A stretch of 64,000 nucleotides of DNA from Fallopia convolvulus (lineage: Eukaryota; Streptophyta; Magnoliopsida; Caryophyllales; Polygonaceae). The stretch spans positions 41,833,943-41,897,942 of the forward strand of contig OZ024730.1 in NCBI GenBank assembly GCA_964016875.1. The letters are read 5' to 3'. The translations under genes and the position numbers were made by a program. The notes under the pieces are model-generated. The model was given only the letters and a program-made list of their open reading frames with translations, made no database searches and had not been told where the DNA came from. Below are positions 36,319 through 47,600 of the stretch, piece by piece. Every line of letters begins with the position of its first letter. Position 1 is the stretch's first letter.

Positions 36319-37616
36319 TACATTTGTAAACTATAATAGCAAGATCACACTTGACTTTTCAACTCATATCTAGATGAGTTTAGTCCCTTCATTCTTAAAG
36401 AATTCACCACCACCTTCACTTCCATTTTTTTCAAGTCTTTCCCTCACCTTCACCTTGGTTTGTATCTCTCAATAGGTCGAAGCTCATCATCATCTTAATA
36501 GTGGTAATTACCTTTTTGTTCCCATCCTTTATATTAATTAGAGAGGAAGAGTTAGTGTTATAGATTATACAAGGTGAACTAATTAGTAATTATTGATAGG
36601 CTTAGTGACAGTGTTATACAATTGGCACGTACATTGTTTTTAGGTGGGTTTTGAAAGTTGATGAATAAATTTTTTGCAATCCTTGTTGTTAGATTGTGTA
36701 TTTTTCTAAGAGGTGGTATATATATGTATTTAACAGAAATAGGACTTGTAGATAGGTCAACTTAATTTTGTAGTGGTTAGTCCTCCTGAAAATTAATTAC
36801 TATTGTTCATATTCGTTAGGTGTTTAGTTTTGTTCGTGCCTGTTCATTTTCGTGTGTTGGCGGAGTTGACAAATTCGTATTGAAGGTAAGTCGCCTTGAC
36901 TTACTTAGGTATCAATTTTGTTGTGTACTAGATGTGTAGAGTTGTATTTTGGGATTCATTCCTATATATTATATATGTCTATTTGAAAGTAATTCGTTAT
37001 TTTGTAAAATATAATAGATGAATACTATTCGGTATTTTATTCGGAATTCTAAGTGTTGGTACCTAACTGATACGGCTATGATCAAGGATAGTCGGAAAGG
37101 CGGAGACATCTTTGACATAGTTGTATGTCAAGGAGGGCCCCTTCAAAAGTATAACAAAATGTTTTGGCGACTGCTCCAGTGGAGGCTTGACCAGGGGTAA
37201 GAAGATGAATGATGAGGGTGTGAGAGGTTCGGAAAAACGGTGGAGGCCGCCGTCCACTATCCCGTGTAAGGTTGGAGGATGCCATGCTTGTCAGATAAAT
37301 GAAGTTAACGGATAAGAATGAATGAGTTATGCTTGAATTATTATGGAGGCGATAGATGATTGAGGAGATACTAAGGTGAGACGATATGCTACTATTACTA
37401 AGTGTAGTATGACTTTAAATATTATGGTGTAGTTGTTTGCTATTGTGAATGTACTACGGAGTATGTGTGAACTATTATATTACTATTCTTATTATGTAAC
37501 TGAATAAATTGATTTTGCTTCTGCATGTTGCATTTACTATTCAGTGCATATTGGAATTGTTAGCTAACCCTTCGGGGTGCTGTTGTTCTTTTAGGTAATC
37601 TCTTTGTGTTGGGACG
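36319..37616 (+). other. Middle part of solo LTR 2
   Basis: No gene is present. It contains the family-wide conserved block (about 37080-37205) and a phrase GAAGGTAAGTCGCC (36880) also found in solo LTR 1 at about 11585. Confidence 0.6.
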
Positions 37617-38657
37617 TTGTTGGGACCTCTGGTTCTAAACAACGGATCAACGATATCATTCTCCGAGTTTTGATAATGACAAACACCATAAGGAACTAAT
37701 GTGGTTTGTTCAAGTATTTCTAAGGAACGCAGGTACAACCAAGAACTCCCATGAATGACCAAAAGCTCACAATGCAGAGTTTCCACCAAGGGAACTCTGA
37801 AGAGGAAAGTTCCCATGAAATGGGAACTCCCAGAAATGATCAAGAGAACACAAGATTACAACGATGAAGAGTTTCCATCAAGGGAACTCTGAAGAAGACA
37901 GTTCCCATGAAATGGGAACTCACATGTGAGGACAACGACCGTTCAGCGCAGATCGCGGGATTTTGTCTTGGACAGCACGAAGGAACAGTCTGAGGATCAG
38001 ACTGTCATGCTTGATCCAACGGTCCGATTGATTCAAGAAGTTGACCTAGTTCAAACCAAAGTTACATGTGAAGAAAGTACAACTTGGGCATCAAGCAAAG
38101 GGCATTTTGGACACAAACGAAAGATGCGACTGCCCAAGCTCACCTGGACTATAATGCCAAATGAATAGTACTCGGATTGAGTACTTCTCCCAGAACTCAC
38201 AAACACCCACACCAGAGAAAAGAAAGAAAAGGAAGAGAAGTCCCCGCCGGCGAGTGTGTGACCTCGACGACGGTGAAGCCGAAGTTCCCAGGGGCAAGGG
38301 AACTGAGAAGTCGGTGTAAGGTTTGAGTTATTTGTATTTTGCTGTTGTGAGCTTAGGAACTTAGTTGAGAGGATTTACTAGTGTTGCTAGAGTTAGGAAG
38401 AACTCCTAGGAACAGAGAAGTGTGAATCCGGCTGTTGTAACTAAGGAACAAAGCAATCAATATAAGTAAGTCATTCAAAATCCTCCAAGCGGAGGTAGAG
38501 GTTTACCCATACAACTAGTTGGTTGTAGTGGGGTTCCTCTATAAGGGAACTGCGTTCTTTACTGCTTTTAATACTTGCGCTTAATTTACTTTCGGTGCCT
38601 TGGGAACAGCTTAAAAGCCAGTTCCCAAGTTTTTTGCTAACGGTTTACGATCCAACA
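37617..38657 (+). mobile_element. Solo LTR of the Sirevirus-type element
   Basis: It starts TGTTGGGACGTTGTTGGGAC and ends GATCCAACA. CTTTG flanks both sides (37612-37616 and 38658-38662). It is highly similar to the two LTRs of the full element at 46513-58867, including the paired GTTCCCATGAAATGGGAAC palindromes. It arose by LTR-LTR recombination and shows the family has jumped more than once here. Confidence 0.9.
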
Positions 38658-39040
38658 CTTTGCAATGAATAATGCTCCAAGTAATCTTCTCCAAGATGAT
38701 GGTGAGCCAGATTGACGTGGCGTGTCTTAGGATGCAGTCGGGTAACGTTTTGTAGGACTGAAGGTCCCAGGGGTCTATGTTGTCTTGTTAAGTTATGTGT
38801 TTGTAAATATTGGTTGATGTTCAGGAGTTCAGAAATGAGGGTTGTGTTGGGGTTGTCTAATGCATACATGCATGACTTTGTTACTTTTCAAAGACATAAG
38901 TTGAATGTTTTTCTTGTATTTCTCTTCGTGCCTTTGTTGGAAGGTCCTACGTTGTAAAATTGTTGTCAGGTTAGCCTGGGTGGACCCAGGTGATGTCCAC
39001 AACCAAGTGGCATTCCGGCATTTAAAACCGGGGTGTTACA

Positions 39041-41716
39041 CCGAACAGTAACGCTTAGCATAAAACAAAAAAGATAATCAATAGACCACGAAAAGGGAAA
39101 GCGGTAATTGAAAGCCTAAAACGACATAGATTGAGCAAGCTATAGTAAGTTTTATCTGACTGGCCATGTGCACAAACAAGTATGCATAAGCACGGAAGTG
39201 CCAAAAAAAGCCAGATTCAACATGAAGCAGTAAATTATGAAAAGCATGTACAAAAAACCAAATGCCAAATAGCCCAAAATGGGAATGAAGTCAAAGCACC
39301 CTCTGAACCCGTTCTAACAAATATAAAAAAGCACATTAATTCCTTATTCACAAAATAAGCCATGATTTGGAAGAAAACAACCTATAGCCAACAACCATGG
39401 GAAATTGTAATATTACAAAAGTTCCATCCACTTAGATAAAAATTTGAAGTCAATTTTAAAGCTGCAAGCAACCTATGGCCTTTACAGTACAAAATAATGT
39501 GCCTCTTTGTGAAAGTGCTGATCAAAATAAGATAGAACACATATAGACAAAACACATATAATAATGTAATTAGTAAAAAGGCAAGAATTTGAAATTCAGT
39601 CATCCAACTTCTAAATCAATACGTTGTTTGGGAAGTATATATACTATGCTAGAGCTTGCAAATGATGCTTCTTAGGCTACTCTTTCTTTTGCCAAAGCCT
39701 TCAATATGTTTTTCTCTATCAGCTTGAAGTGATGCTAGATATTCACCAATTTAGAAACGAAAAGAGAAATAAGTAGCTAATACCATTACCATAACTGTGT
39801 CACAACCATTTCGAATCAACAATAACAAATACTAATTAGAGTTTACTTCTATAGGCTACTATTTAACCTTAAAGTAAGCATATTATTGATTTCAATGTCA
39901 CCAATAACCTCTGAAATTGAGAGCCAAGTAAAACATGTAAAAAACATAAATTAGAAATCTGTAGTTAACATGGAAAGCAAAGTAGCTGGGCAATTTGGGG
40001 GCTTAGAAAACACCTAATTATGATAAAAGCCTACAACTGATAAACAAAAACACATTCAAACTTTTTCTCTCATCATTAGTGCACCCTGCCAGTATAACCT
40101 CACAACTCACCAAACACTTGATCCTAGATAAAATAGTTAGTCTCAATATTATATTGGTCTCTTATTGGTTTAGCATTTCATAATAAAATTTGTTTCTTAA
40201 TGTAGCCACTATATAATAATGAAATTTGTTTCTAAATGTAGCCACTATATAAGAAATGTTGAAGCATGAGCCATGCGAGATATATACTAACATAGCCATA
40301 TATTTTGATGATGGTCCCTCTTGAACTTTGTAACCATGTTGGTTTTTTGCTTTGTTAGTTAAGTTGTTGCAGGGTTCTTTGAATGATATAATGATCCAGT
40401 TATTCAATTTTACCGATGTAGAAATATATATTATTATGCATATATTTCATGTAGGTAGATAGATAGATGCCTATACCATTCACTTGTAATTATTAGTCTC
40501 AATATTACATTGATCTCTTATTGGTTTGGCAATTCATAATTAAACACATGGATTCTGCTTGGCAAATATTGTATAATGGTAATCAACCTATCACAATTAC
40601 GCTAGACAACATAAATCAATGCAAGTGGATAGCACCTTATATACAAGAAATTGAAATCTATGCACTAAGTGTCTTATAACTAAGATTTTTATTAGATTAA
40701 GAATGGAAAAAAGAGGAATAGATAACTTAAGTCGCATTATAGTGAAAGAATTTTGTACTATTTTCCAAAGCAATTCATCAAACACCTCATATGCATAACC
40801 CTATACGTCCGGTATAAATAAATTAATTTTTATCCCATGAGAGAAAAAAATATTGAAGGCTTTGGCAAAAGCAAAGCCCCTCTATGTTCTCCACTTCAAT
40901 TTTCAGTTTAAAAAAAGAAAAGAAATTCAACTTTTGCAGAGGAAAAATTTTCCATGAATAAGCATGGTATGCGAACTCAGTAAACCTTGTAATCTAGGCC
41001 CTACAGAATGACCCCTTAAGAGCAACGAACATAGAAAAATCCACGAGTATCCAACAAGAGTGCATGCTTGATATAAGAAGCGGAATTTAACCCTAGAAAT
41101 TGAAACTTTATCACCTGGTATTGAAAGGAACATCAGAACCCTAGAAAGTAAAACTTGGGGGCTGCCTACGGGGTTTGTCGTCGGTGAAGACGACGGATGC
41201 AAGATTTTTGAAGGAAGGAGACGGGATGGTCCAGGGCTGGGCACTCAGCGGATAAGGGTTGGTGTTGGAAACAAAGTGGAAAGAGAAGGAAGTAAAGATG
41301 AGAGAAGTTGAAAAGAATCAATGGGAATTGGGATATGAGAGGGAAAGTCAAAGACTGGACATGACAGAGAAAAGAAAACAAGAGAAGTGCCATTGTTTCG
41401 AACATTGGGAGAAGTTGAAAAGGATCAATAGGAATTGGAATATGAGAGGGAAAGACAAAGGCTGGACATAGAAGAGAAAAGAAAACAAGACAAGTGCCAT
41501 TTTTTTGGACATTGGGTTGGATAGTGTATAATAAATGTATAAAATATTAGTGTGAGTGGCCTAAATTGACTAATTCACACGGAAGAAAAAAAAAAAAAGG
41601 AACAGAAAGAAAAAGTAACAAAAGAATGATCTTTGGATAGTGTATAATATATAGAGTGAATGGCTGAGATTGAATACTGTTCATAAATAGTACCACCAAA
41701 CTTATTGTTGTTATGA
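39041..41716 (-). other. Helitron B 5' region, no gene recognised
   Basis: This AT-rich stretch holds a two-copy 35-bp repeat (40186-40253), a dispersed repeat (40138-40182 and 40494-40540) and the purine-rich duplication at 41303-41519. ORFs are short and low in complexity. Confidence 0.4.
41303..41519 (+). repeat. Two-copy purine-rich repeat of about 108 bp
   Basis: Two tandem copies, each containing GAGAAGTTGAAAAGGATCAA-like and GAGAAAAGAAAACAAGA-like words. The plus strand reads as Glu/Lys/Arg-rich (REVEKNQWELGYERESQRLD), as in coiled coils; it might be a captured gene fragment, but this is not shown. Confidence 0.6.
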
Positions 41717-43484
41717 TCATATATGTACGGTTTTACAATCTATGTCAAGTCAAATTTTTTTGTTAATCTATATTTTTTCACATTATGATATTTAGATAGG
41801 AGGATCGAATTTTTTTGTTGTCAAATCTTTAAATTTTAATAATGATATATCTTTGAATTTTTTAATTTGATTTTTTTTGATAATTTACATACAAATGTAG
41901 CCAAATACAATTGTAATTTCAATAATTTTTCGGTAATGTTTTTTGATAATATACGTACATGTCAAGTCAATTTTATTTGCTAGTTCATATTTTTTCTTTT
42001 TTTCTTTCTTTTACAACAACATAGTTGTTACCATTAATTTATAATAGTTTTCGCAACGATGACACCCGTTGCAATACTTGTTATTTATTTTTCGCAACGA
42101 GTACTTTTGTTACTTAAAATTATTCCAAATATTTGTGAGGGGCGCGAGCACATAAGGAATGGAGGGAAATAAAATTTCATTTATTGCAACAACATTAGCA
42201 ACGACTCTTTAAGGTCGTTGCCAAAGATATTTTTCGCAACGACTATATTTTGTCGTTGCAATAAACCGATTTATAAAAGCATTAAGGTTTAGAGCCTTCT
42301 CATTACGCCACCTAGGATTTTTTCACATGTCTATCCTATATTAAGCCACCTCAAATTTTTACACGTATCATTTTCTTATAATTTAGACGCCATTATAAAT
42401 ATTCCATGTCATAGTCCACATGTAAATTTTTTTCCATGTTACTCATATGTTATATACACATCATATTGCCACATAATCTACAAATATCAATCAATTTTTC
42501 AATTTTTTTATATTGGATCGGAATTAAAAACAATATTTTTATTATATCTTTATGATCCGAAAAACAATTTTTCAAATTTTTTATCATATTGTCACATAAT
42601 CCGAACAACTTCCATGTTACTCATATGTTATATACACATCATATTGCCAGTTTGCCACATAATCTACAAATACCAATGATGGCGGGTGAACTACAAATAT
42701 CAATCAATTATTCTATAATGTTTACTTGAAAATTTAGATGTAAGAATATTTTTATTATATCTTTATGATTCGAACAACTTTCCAATATAATCTACCATAA
42801 AAATTCTCATAAATATACCCCGAGATCTTAACCTATAATATTTTTAAACTATAAAATTAATAATAGATTATTAATGATCCATATATATGATATGATCATA
42901 TATGTACGTACATAACGAATATATTGAAAAACAAAATTAACAATAACCTATTTTCTAGTAAAATAAAAATTGTTCATAAAAATTAATTTCCATGAAATTT
43001 ACATAAAAATATTTTTATGTATTTTTTAGTATAAGATTTTAACATATTTTCATGAGCCTAACAACTACCCAATAAAATCTAAAAAAACTCCCACAAATAT
43101 AGACCGAGATCTTATCCTATAATATTTTTAGACTACAAAATTAATAAGAATTTGTTATTGACCCATATGACCATATGTACATAACGAATAAATTGAACAA
43201 ATAAATTTCCAATTATTATATTTTAAAAAAAGAATCGGAATAAATATGTCTAGATATAATCTTAACATATTTTTGAAAATCTTATCATTGTTTTGACATT
43301 TCCAATATGAGTTACGATATTGAAAAAATGAATCAAAATAAATATATAGAAAAAATGAGTTACGGTTTTACAATCTATGTACAAATCAAGTCAAATTTTT
43401 GGTTAATTTATATTTTCCCCCATTATGATATTAGATAGGATCGAAGCTTTTTGTAGCCAAATCTTTAAATTTAAATTATGATTA
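41717..43484. repeat. Helitron A remainder and second related copy
   Basis: From 41717 the sequence continues the unit broken at 22764. A block of GCAACGAC-type inverted words (42040-42265) looks like a small CACTA- or MITE-type insert. From about 42275 a second copy of the Helitron A-like unit runs to about 43480; it shares ACGGTTTTACAATCTATGT with 41728 and most of 22294-22764. A local duplication near 42437-42490 and 42610-42700 includes a 19-bp foreign patch. No gene is present. Confidence 0.6.
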
Positions 43485-43848
43485 TGATACAGGGTCCTCT
43501 GTATCTGTTATCCAGCTTTACAAATATTTTGTAATTTCTTTTATTTCAGCAAACCGTTTTTCAATTCATCTAAATGTAAATCCGGTCCAACCGGAGTGCA
43601 AACCGGTTTATCCCTTGCAAGGGTTACCCTAGTGTAAGGCTATAAAAGCCAACTTTTCCCCTTTGGGAAAATCAATGAAACAGTAGCCACTATTTCTCCT
43701 ACCTAAATTTCCTAAAGCATTCAATTCGCTGATTCACATCTGTTGGTTCTTCTAAATCCCAACTAACCCTCGTGTTTTAGTTAAGCTTGGTATCGAGTCC
43801 ATCGTGATTCCTCACCAGCTGGTTTATCTTGCAGATCACCCGCCATCA
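43485..43848 (+). repeat. 5' LTR of the Ty3 element
   Basis: It ends CCCGCCATCA, followed by the primer-binding site TTGGTATCAGAGCC (43849-43862), complementary to initiator tRNA-Met. The start is uncertain: TGATACAGGG at 43485 or TGTATCTG at 43501. TATAAAAG near 43643 is a probable TATA box. The 3' LTR is missing, so the border could not be checked by comparison. Confidence 0.6.
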
Positions 43849-43884
43849 TTGGTATCAGAGCCGAACGACTTCCTCTTGTGAGTT

Positions 43885-46507
43885 ATGACGTCCAACAACG
43901 AGCTTGGCAAGAAAATCGAGGAACTGGAAGCCGAAATCGCAACGCAGGCAAAAGCACTGGAGCAACAAGGTGTGCTCCAGGAGTCTCAAGCAAAGACTGA
44001 CGAGAAGTGAGACAAGGAAATCGCCGACATCAAGGCAATGGTTTGTTCGCTGGCCTAGCTGATTAAGCCACCTCCAGCGCCGGATCCCCCTGCCTCGCCG
44101 AGCTCGATGACAACTTCACGAGAAGAGCCCCCTTCAAACCGAACGTTTGTACCCTTTGAAAGAGGTAATCCCAACACAACTATTATTGCCCCAATTTCAA
44201 CCTCCGCTGGTGGATCGATTTTCCCAGGGGGATTATCATCACGACTAACCAAAGTCGATTTCCCCAAATTTGATGGGTCTACCTTACGACCATGGCTGCA
44301 CAAATGCGAGCAGTTTTTTGCTCTTGACAATACCCTCCCGGAATATCGAGTTCGTTTAGCCTCTCTACGCCTGGATGGGAGAGCTTTACAGTGGCATCAC
44401 AACTATATGAGGGAGCGATCTCATATTTTCCCATCTTGGTCGGAATATGTGGTGGATATCTCGACGCGATTTTGTGAGCTCATTGAAGATCCACTCGCCG
44501 AACTATGTGGTGGATATCAACGACGATGTGGATTCCAATTTGGACGCCTTTGAGGGCACCTTAACCAAGCTGTCATTACCGGGCTCCCAAGCTCTTAGCA
44601 TCTTCTTGGCAAAGCTCAGCCCGCAGATGCAACTATACACAAGGCAATTCGCCCCTACTAACATCGACCAAGTAGCTCGGCTAGTTAAACTCCACGAATC
44701 GGCCTCAAAGATTAGGTCCAAGCCAAACCACACCTTCCCTAGCTACAGCCGGCCAAATAATCAAGCCCTATCCAAGTTCAACAGCCCCATTCCCCAAACA
44801 CAACAGCCCACAAAAAACCAGACCCAAACTCTTGCTATCTTGCCTAACCCCAAAACACCACAAACCAGCTACGATAGACCCCGAAAATTTTCTTACGCTG
44901 AGATGCAAGACAGGAAATCAAAAGGCTTGTGTATGTTTTGTGACGAACTGTACACCCCGGAGCATCAATCCAAACATAAAAGGGGCCACCTCAATTGGAT
45001 TGAAGGCAATGACAATAGTGATGATGAAGAATTACAAGCTGAAACGGAACCAAAAACCCCAACCACTGATGCATCTGCTCTGCGAATCTCAGTGCACGCC
45101 CTCACCGGAGTATCAATGTTCAATACAATGCGCGTTACAGGGTTCTATAAGGATAGACCAATCCACATCCTCATCGACTCGGGCAGCACCGACAACTTCC
45201 TTGATTTCGAGGTTGCCAAAGCATTCGGATGCAAATTAGAGCCCATAAAGTCATTAACCATGTCAGTAGCGAATGGTAGCACACTTCATTCTTCTCATGC
45301 TTGCAAGAACTTCACTTGGAGACTTCAAAGAGCACAATTCATTTCAGATGTAGTAACTTTGCCAATTGGGTGTTGTGACCTAGTGTTGGGAGTGCAATGG
45401 TTATCCACTTTAGGGCCCATCATATGGGACTTTGAAAAACTAAGAATGGAATTCACCACAAATGGTGAAAAAACAATGCTGCGTGGGCTCATTAACACCA
45501 CATACAAACCTATCAAAAGCTCTACTATGGACAAGGTCTTGGAACAAAACCCCCAGCTGGCTTTCATACATGCCACAGCTACCCCGTCACCCATGTTCAC
45601 CCCCACACTCCACCACATCGAAGTTGTGCCGCATAATGATCCTACTCCCGTTGAGCTCGATTCCCTTCTCAAAAACTTTCAAGCCATATTTCAAGAACCT
45701 TCCCAACTACCACCTTTCCGTACTGGTTTCAACCATAAAATCCCCCTCCAACAGGGGTCTAATCCCATCATAAAAAGACCCTACCGTTACCCGGCCATCC
45801 AAAAGGATATCATCGAGTCCCTAGTTCAGGACATGCTCCAAAGTGGTGTCATCCAAAACAGCACAAGCCCTTATGCCTCGCCCGTTGTTTTGGTAAAAAA
45901 GAAAGAAGGCTCATGGAGGCTTTGCATCGACTATAAGGACCTCAACTCTCAAACCATCAAAGACAAGTAGCCCATCCCTTTACTCGACGACCTCCTTGAT
46001 GAGCTTGGTGGCTCCACTTTGTTCTCCAAATTGGATCTCCGCGCAGGTTTCCACCAAATCCGAATGTCTCCAATAGATATTTACAAGACCGTATTCAAGA
46101 CTCATTCGGGTCATTACGAGTTCCTTGTCATGCCTTTTGGACTCTCCAACGCGCCTTGCACATTCCAAAGTCTCATGAACGAGGTATTTCGAGACCATTT
46201 GCGGAAATTCATACTCGTCTTTTTCGACGACATCTTGGTGTTTAGCAAGAGCTGGCCCGAACACCTACAACACCTGCATGTTGCTTTCTCCTTGCTCCAA
46301 GCAATCCAGCTCTACCTAAAAGGTTCTAAATGCACTTTTGGTGCCTCCCGCATTGAATACCTTGGCCACTTCATTTCAGCTAATGGGGTAAGCACTGACC
46401 CTGCAAAAATTCAGCTTCGAGGCTTCTTGGGACTCACTAATTACTACTGCCGCTTTGTGCAAGGCTACAACATCATCTCTCGCCCCCTTACCAATCTCCT
46501 AAAAAAA
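43885..46507 (+). pseudogene. Ty3/gypsy gag, protease and reverse transcriptase part
   Basis: Gag starts at 43885 (MTSNNELGKKIEELEAEIAT, coiled-coil-like) with TGA at 44008 and a further stop near 44059. The capsid-like part follows (FPKFDGSTLRPWLHKCEQFF, 44270-44330). A 14-bp direct repeat (44446 and 44505) accompanies a frameshift. The next long frame (44447-45970) carries the end of gag, a cysteine-containing segment (GLCMFCDELYTPEHQSKHKR), the aspartic protease (HILIDSGSTDNFLDF, about 45166-45210) and the start of RT (SPVVLVKKKEGSWRLCIDYK). A TAG at 45968 interrupts it. RT continues with KLDLRAGFHQIRM, FGLSNAPCTFQSLMN and the catalytic FFDDILVF (about 46219). It ends at the GACTC target of the inserted element. 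Confidence 0.9.
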
Positions 46508-46512
46508 GACTC

Positions 46513-47547
46513 TGTTGGGACGTTGTTGGGACCTCATGTTCTAAACAACGGATCAACGATGCCATTCTCTGTGTTTTGATAATGACAAACACCATGAGGA
46601 ACTAATGAGGTTTGTTCAAGTATTTCTAAGGAACGCAGGAACAACCAAGAACTCCCATGAATGACCAAAAGCCAAAGAAGCTCACAATGCAGAGTTTCCA
46701 CCAAGGGAACTCTGAAGAGGAAAGTTCCCATGAAATGGGAACTCCCAGAAATGATCAAGAGAACACGAGCTTACAACGATGAAGAGTTTCCATCAAGGGA
46801 ACTCTGAACAAGATAGTTCCCATGACATGGGAACTCACATGTGAGGACAACGACCGTTCAGCGCAGATTGCGGGATTTTGTCATGGACAGCCCGAAGGAA
46901 CAGTCTGAGGATCAGACTGTCACGCTTGATCCAACGGTCCGATTGATTCAAGAAGTTGACCTAGTTCAAACCAAAGTGACATGTGGAGAAAGTACAACTT
47001 GGGCATCAAGCAAAGGGCATTTTGGACACAAACGAAAGATGCGACTGCCCAAGCTCACCTGGACTATAAAGCCAAATGAATAGTACTCCCAAACACCCAC
47101 ATCAGAGAAAAGAAAGAAAAAGAAGAGAAGTCCCCGCCGGCGAGTGAGTGATCTCGACGACGGTGAAGCCGAAGTTCCCATGGGCAAGGGAACTGAGAAG
47201 TCGGTGTAAGGTTTGAGTTATTTGTATTTTGCTGTTGTGAGCTTAGGAACTCAATTGAGAGGATTTACTAGCGTTGCTAGAGTTAGGAAGAACTCGTAGG
47301 AACAGAGAAGTGTGAATCCGGCTGGTGTAACTAAGGAACAAAGCAATCAATATAAGTAGGTCATTCAAAATCCTCCAAGTGGAGGTAGAGGTTTACCCAT
47401 ACCACTAGTTGGTTGTAGTGGGGTTCCTCTATAAGGGAACTGCGTTCTTTACTACTTTTAATACTTGCGCTTAATTTACTTCCGCTGCGTTGGGAACAGC
47501 TTAACAGTCAGTTCCCAAGCTCTTTCATAACGGTTTACGATCCAACA
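46513..47547 (+). repeat. 5' LTR of the Sirevirus-type element
   Basis: TGTTGGGACG...GATCCAACA. It contains two palindromes GTTCCCATGAAATGGGAAC (46724-46742 and a variant at 46816-46834) and one with 9-bp arms ACAGTCTGA and TCAGACTGT (46900-46920). Confidence 0.95.
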
Positions 47548-47549
47548 AT

Positions 47550-47561
47550 TGGTATCAGAGC
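47550..47561 (+). other. Primer-binding site
   Basis: TGGTATCAGAGC, two bases after the 5' LTR, complementary to the 3' end of plant initiator tRNA-Met. Confidence 0.9.
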
Positions 47562-47600
47562 TAGTTTGCTCTAGATTTGTGTTAGCATCGCAGGTATCAA

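Larger units (their letters stand above)
31397..39040 (+). mobile_element. Solo LTR 2 of the TGTAATAC...GTGTTACA family, split by two inserts
   Basis: It starts TGTAATACCCGGGTAG and ends CCGGGGTGTTACA. CCGAA flanks both ends (31392-31396 and 39041-39045). Its own sequence is 31397-31563, 36319-37616 and 38663-39040, about 1.8 kb in total. The block at 37130-37205 (CCCCTTCAAAAGTATAACAA ... GACCAGGGGTAAGAAG) is shared with solo LTRs 1 and 3. Confidence 0.85.
22765..41716 (-). mobile_element. Helitron B, formerly autonomous, 19 kb with nested inserts
   Basis: On the minus strand the element begins TC (41716-41715, preceded by A) and ends CTAG (22768-22765, followed by T), the Helitron A|TC...CTRR|T rule. 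The 3' end is preceded by a GC-rich imperfect hairpin (GTGCGTAGCGCGGGGCAC). The flanks at 22764 and 41717 join into a sequence also present without the insert near 42870-42900, so both borders are supported. It encodes a Rep/helicase (24428-28390) with upstream mini-exons (to 30810). Subtracting the hAT-like insert and LTR 2 leaves about 10 kb, normal for a plant autonomous Helitron. The gene is decayed. Confidence 0.75.
7919..42013 (+). mobile_element. Helitron A, non-autonomous, split by two insertions
   Basis: The 5' end is A|TC at 7918-7920, followed by an AT-rich start. The element resumes at 22294-22764 and again from 41717. Removing the Pong-like element and Helitron B joins these parts into one sequence resembling a second diverged copy at about 42275-43480. 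The start (TC, TATATATATAAAAGC, then AACCTTCTCATTACGCCACC) resembles plant Helitron 5' ends. The 3' end (CTRR with hairpin) was not located, so the right coordinate is only approximate. It has no coding capacity. Confidence 0.45.
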
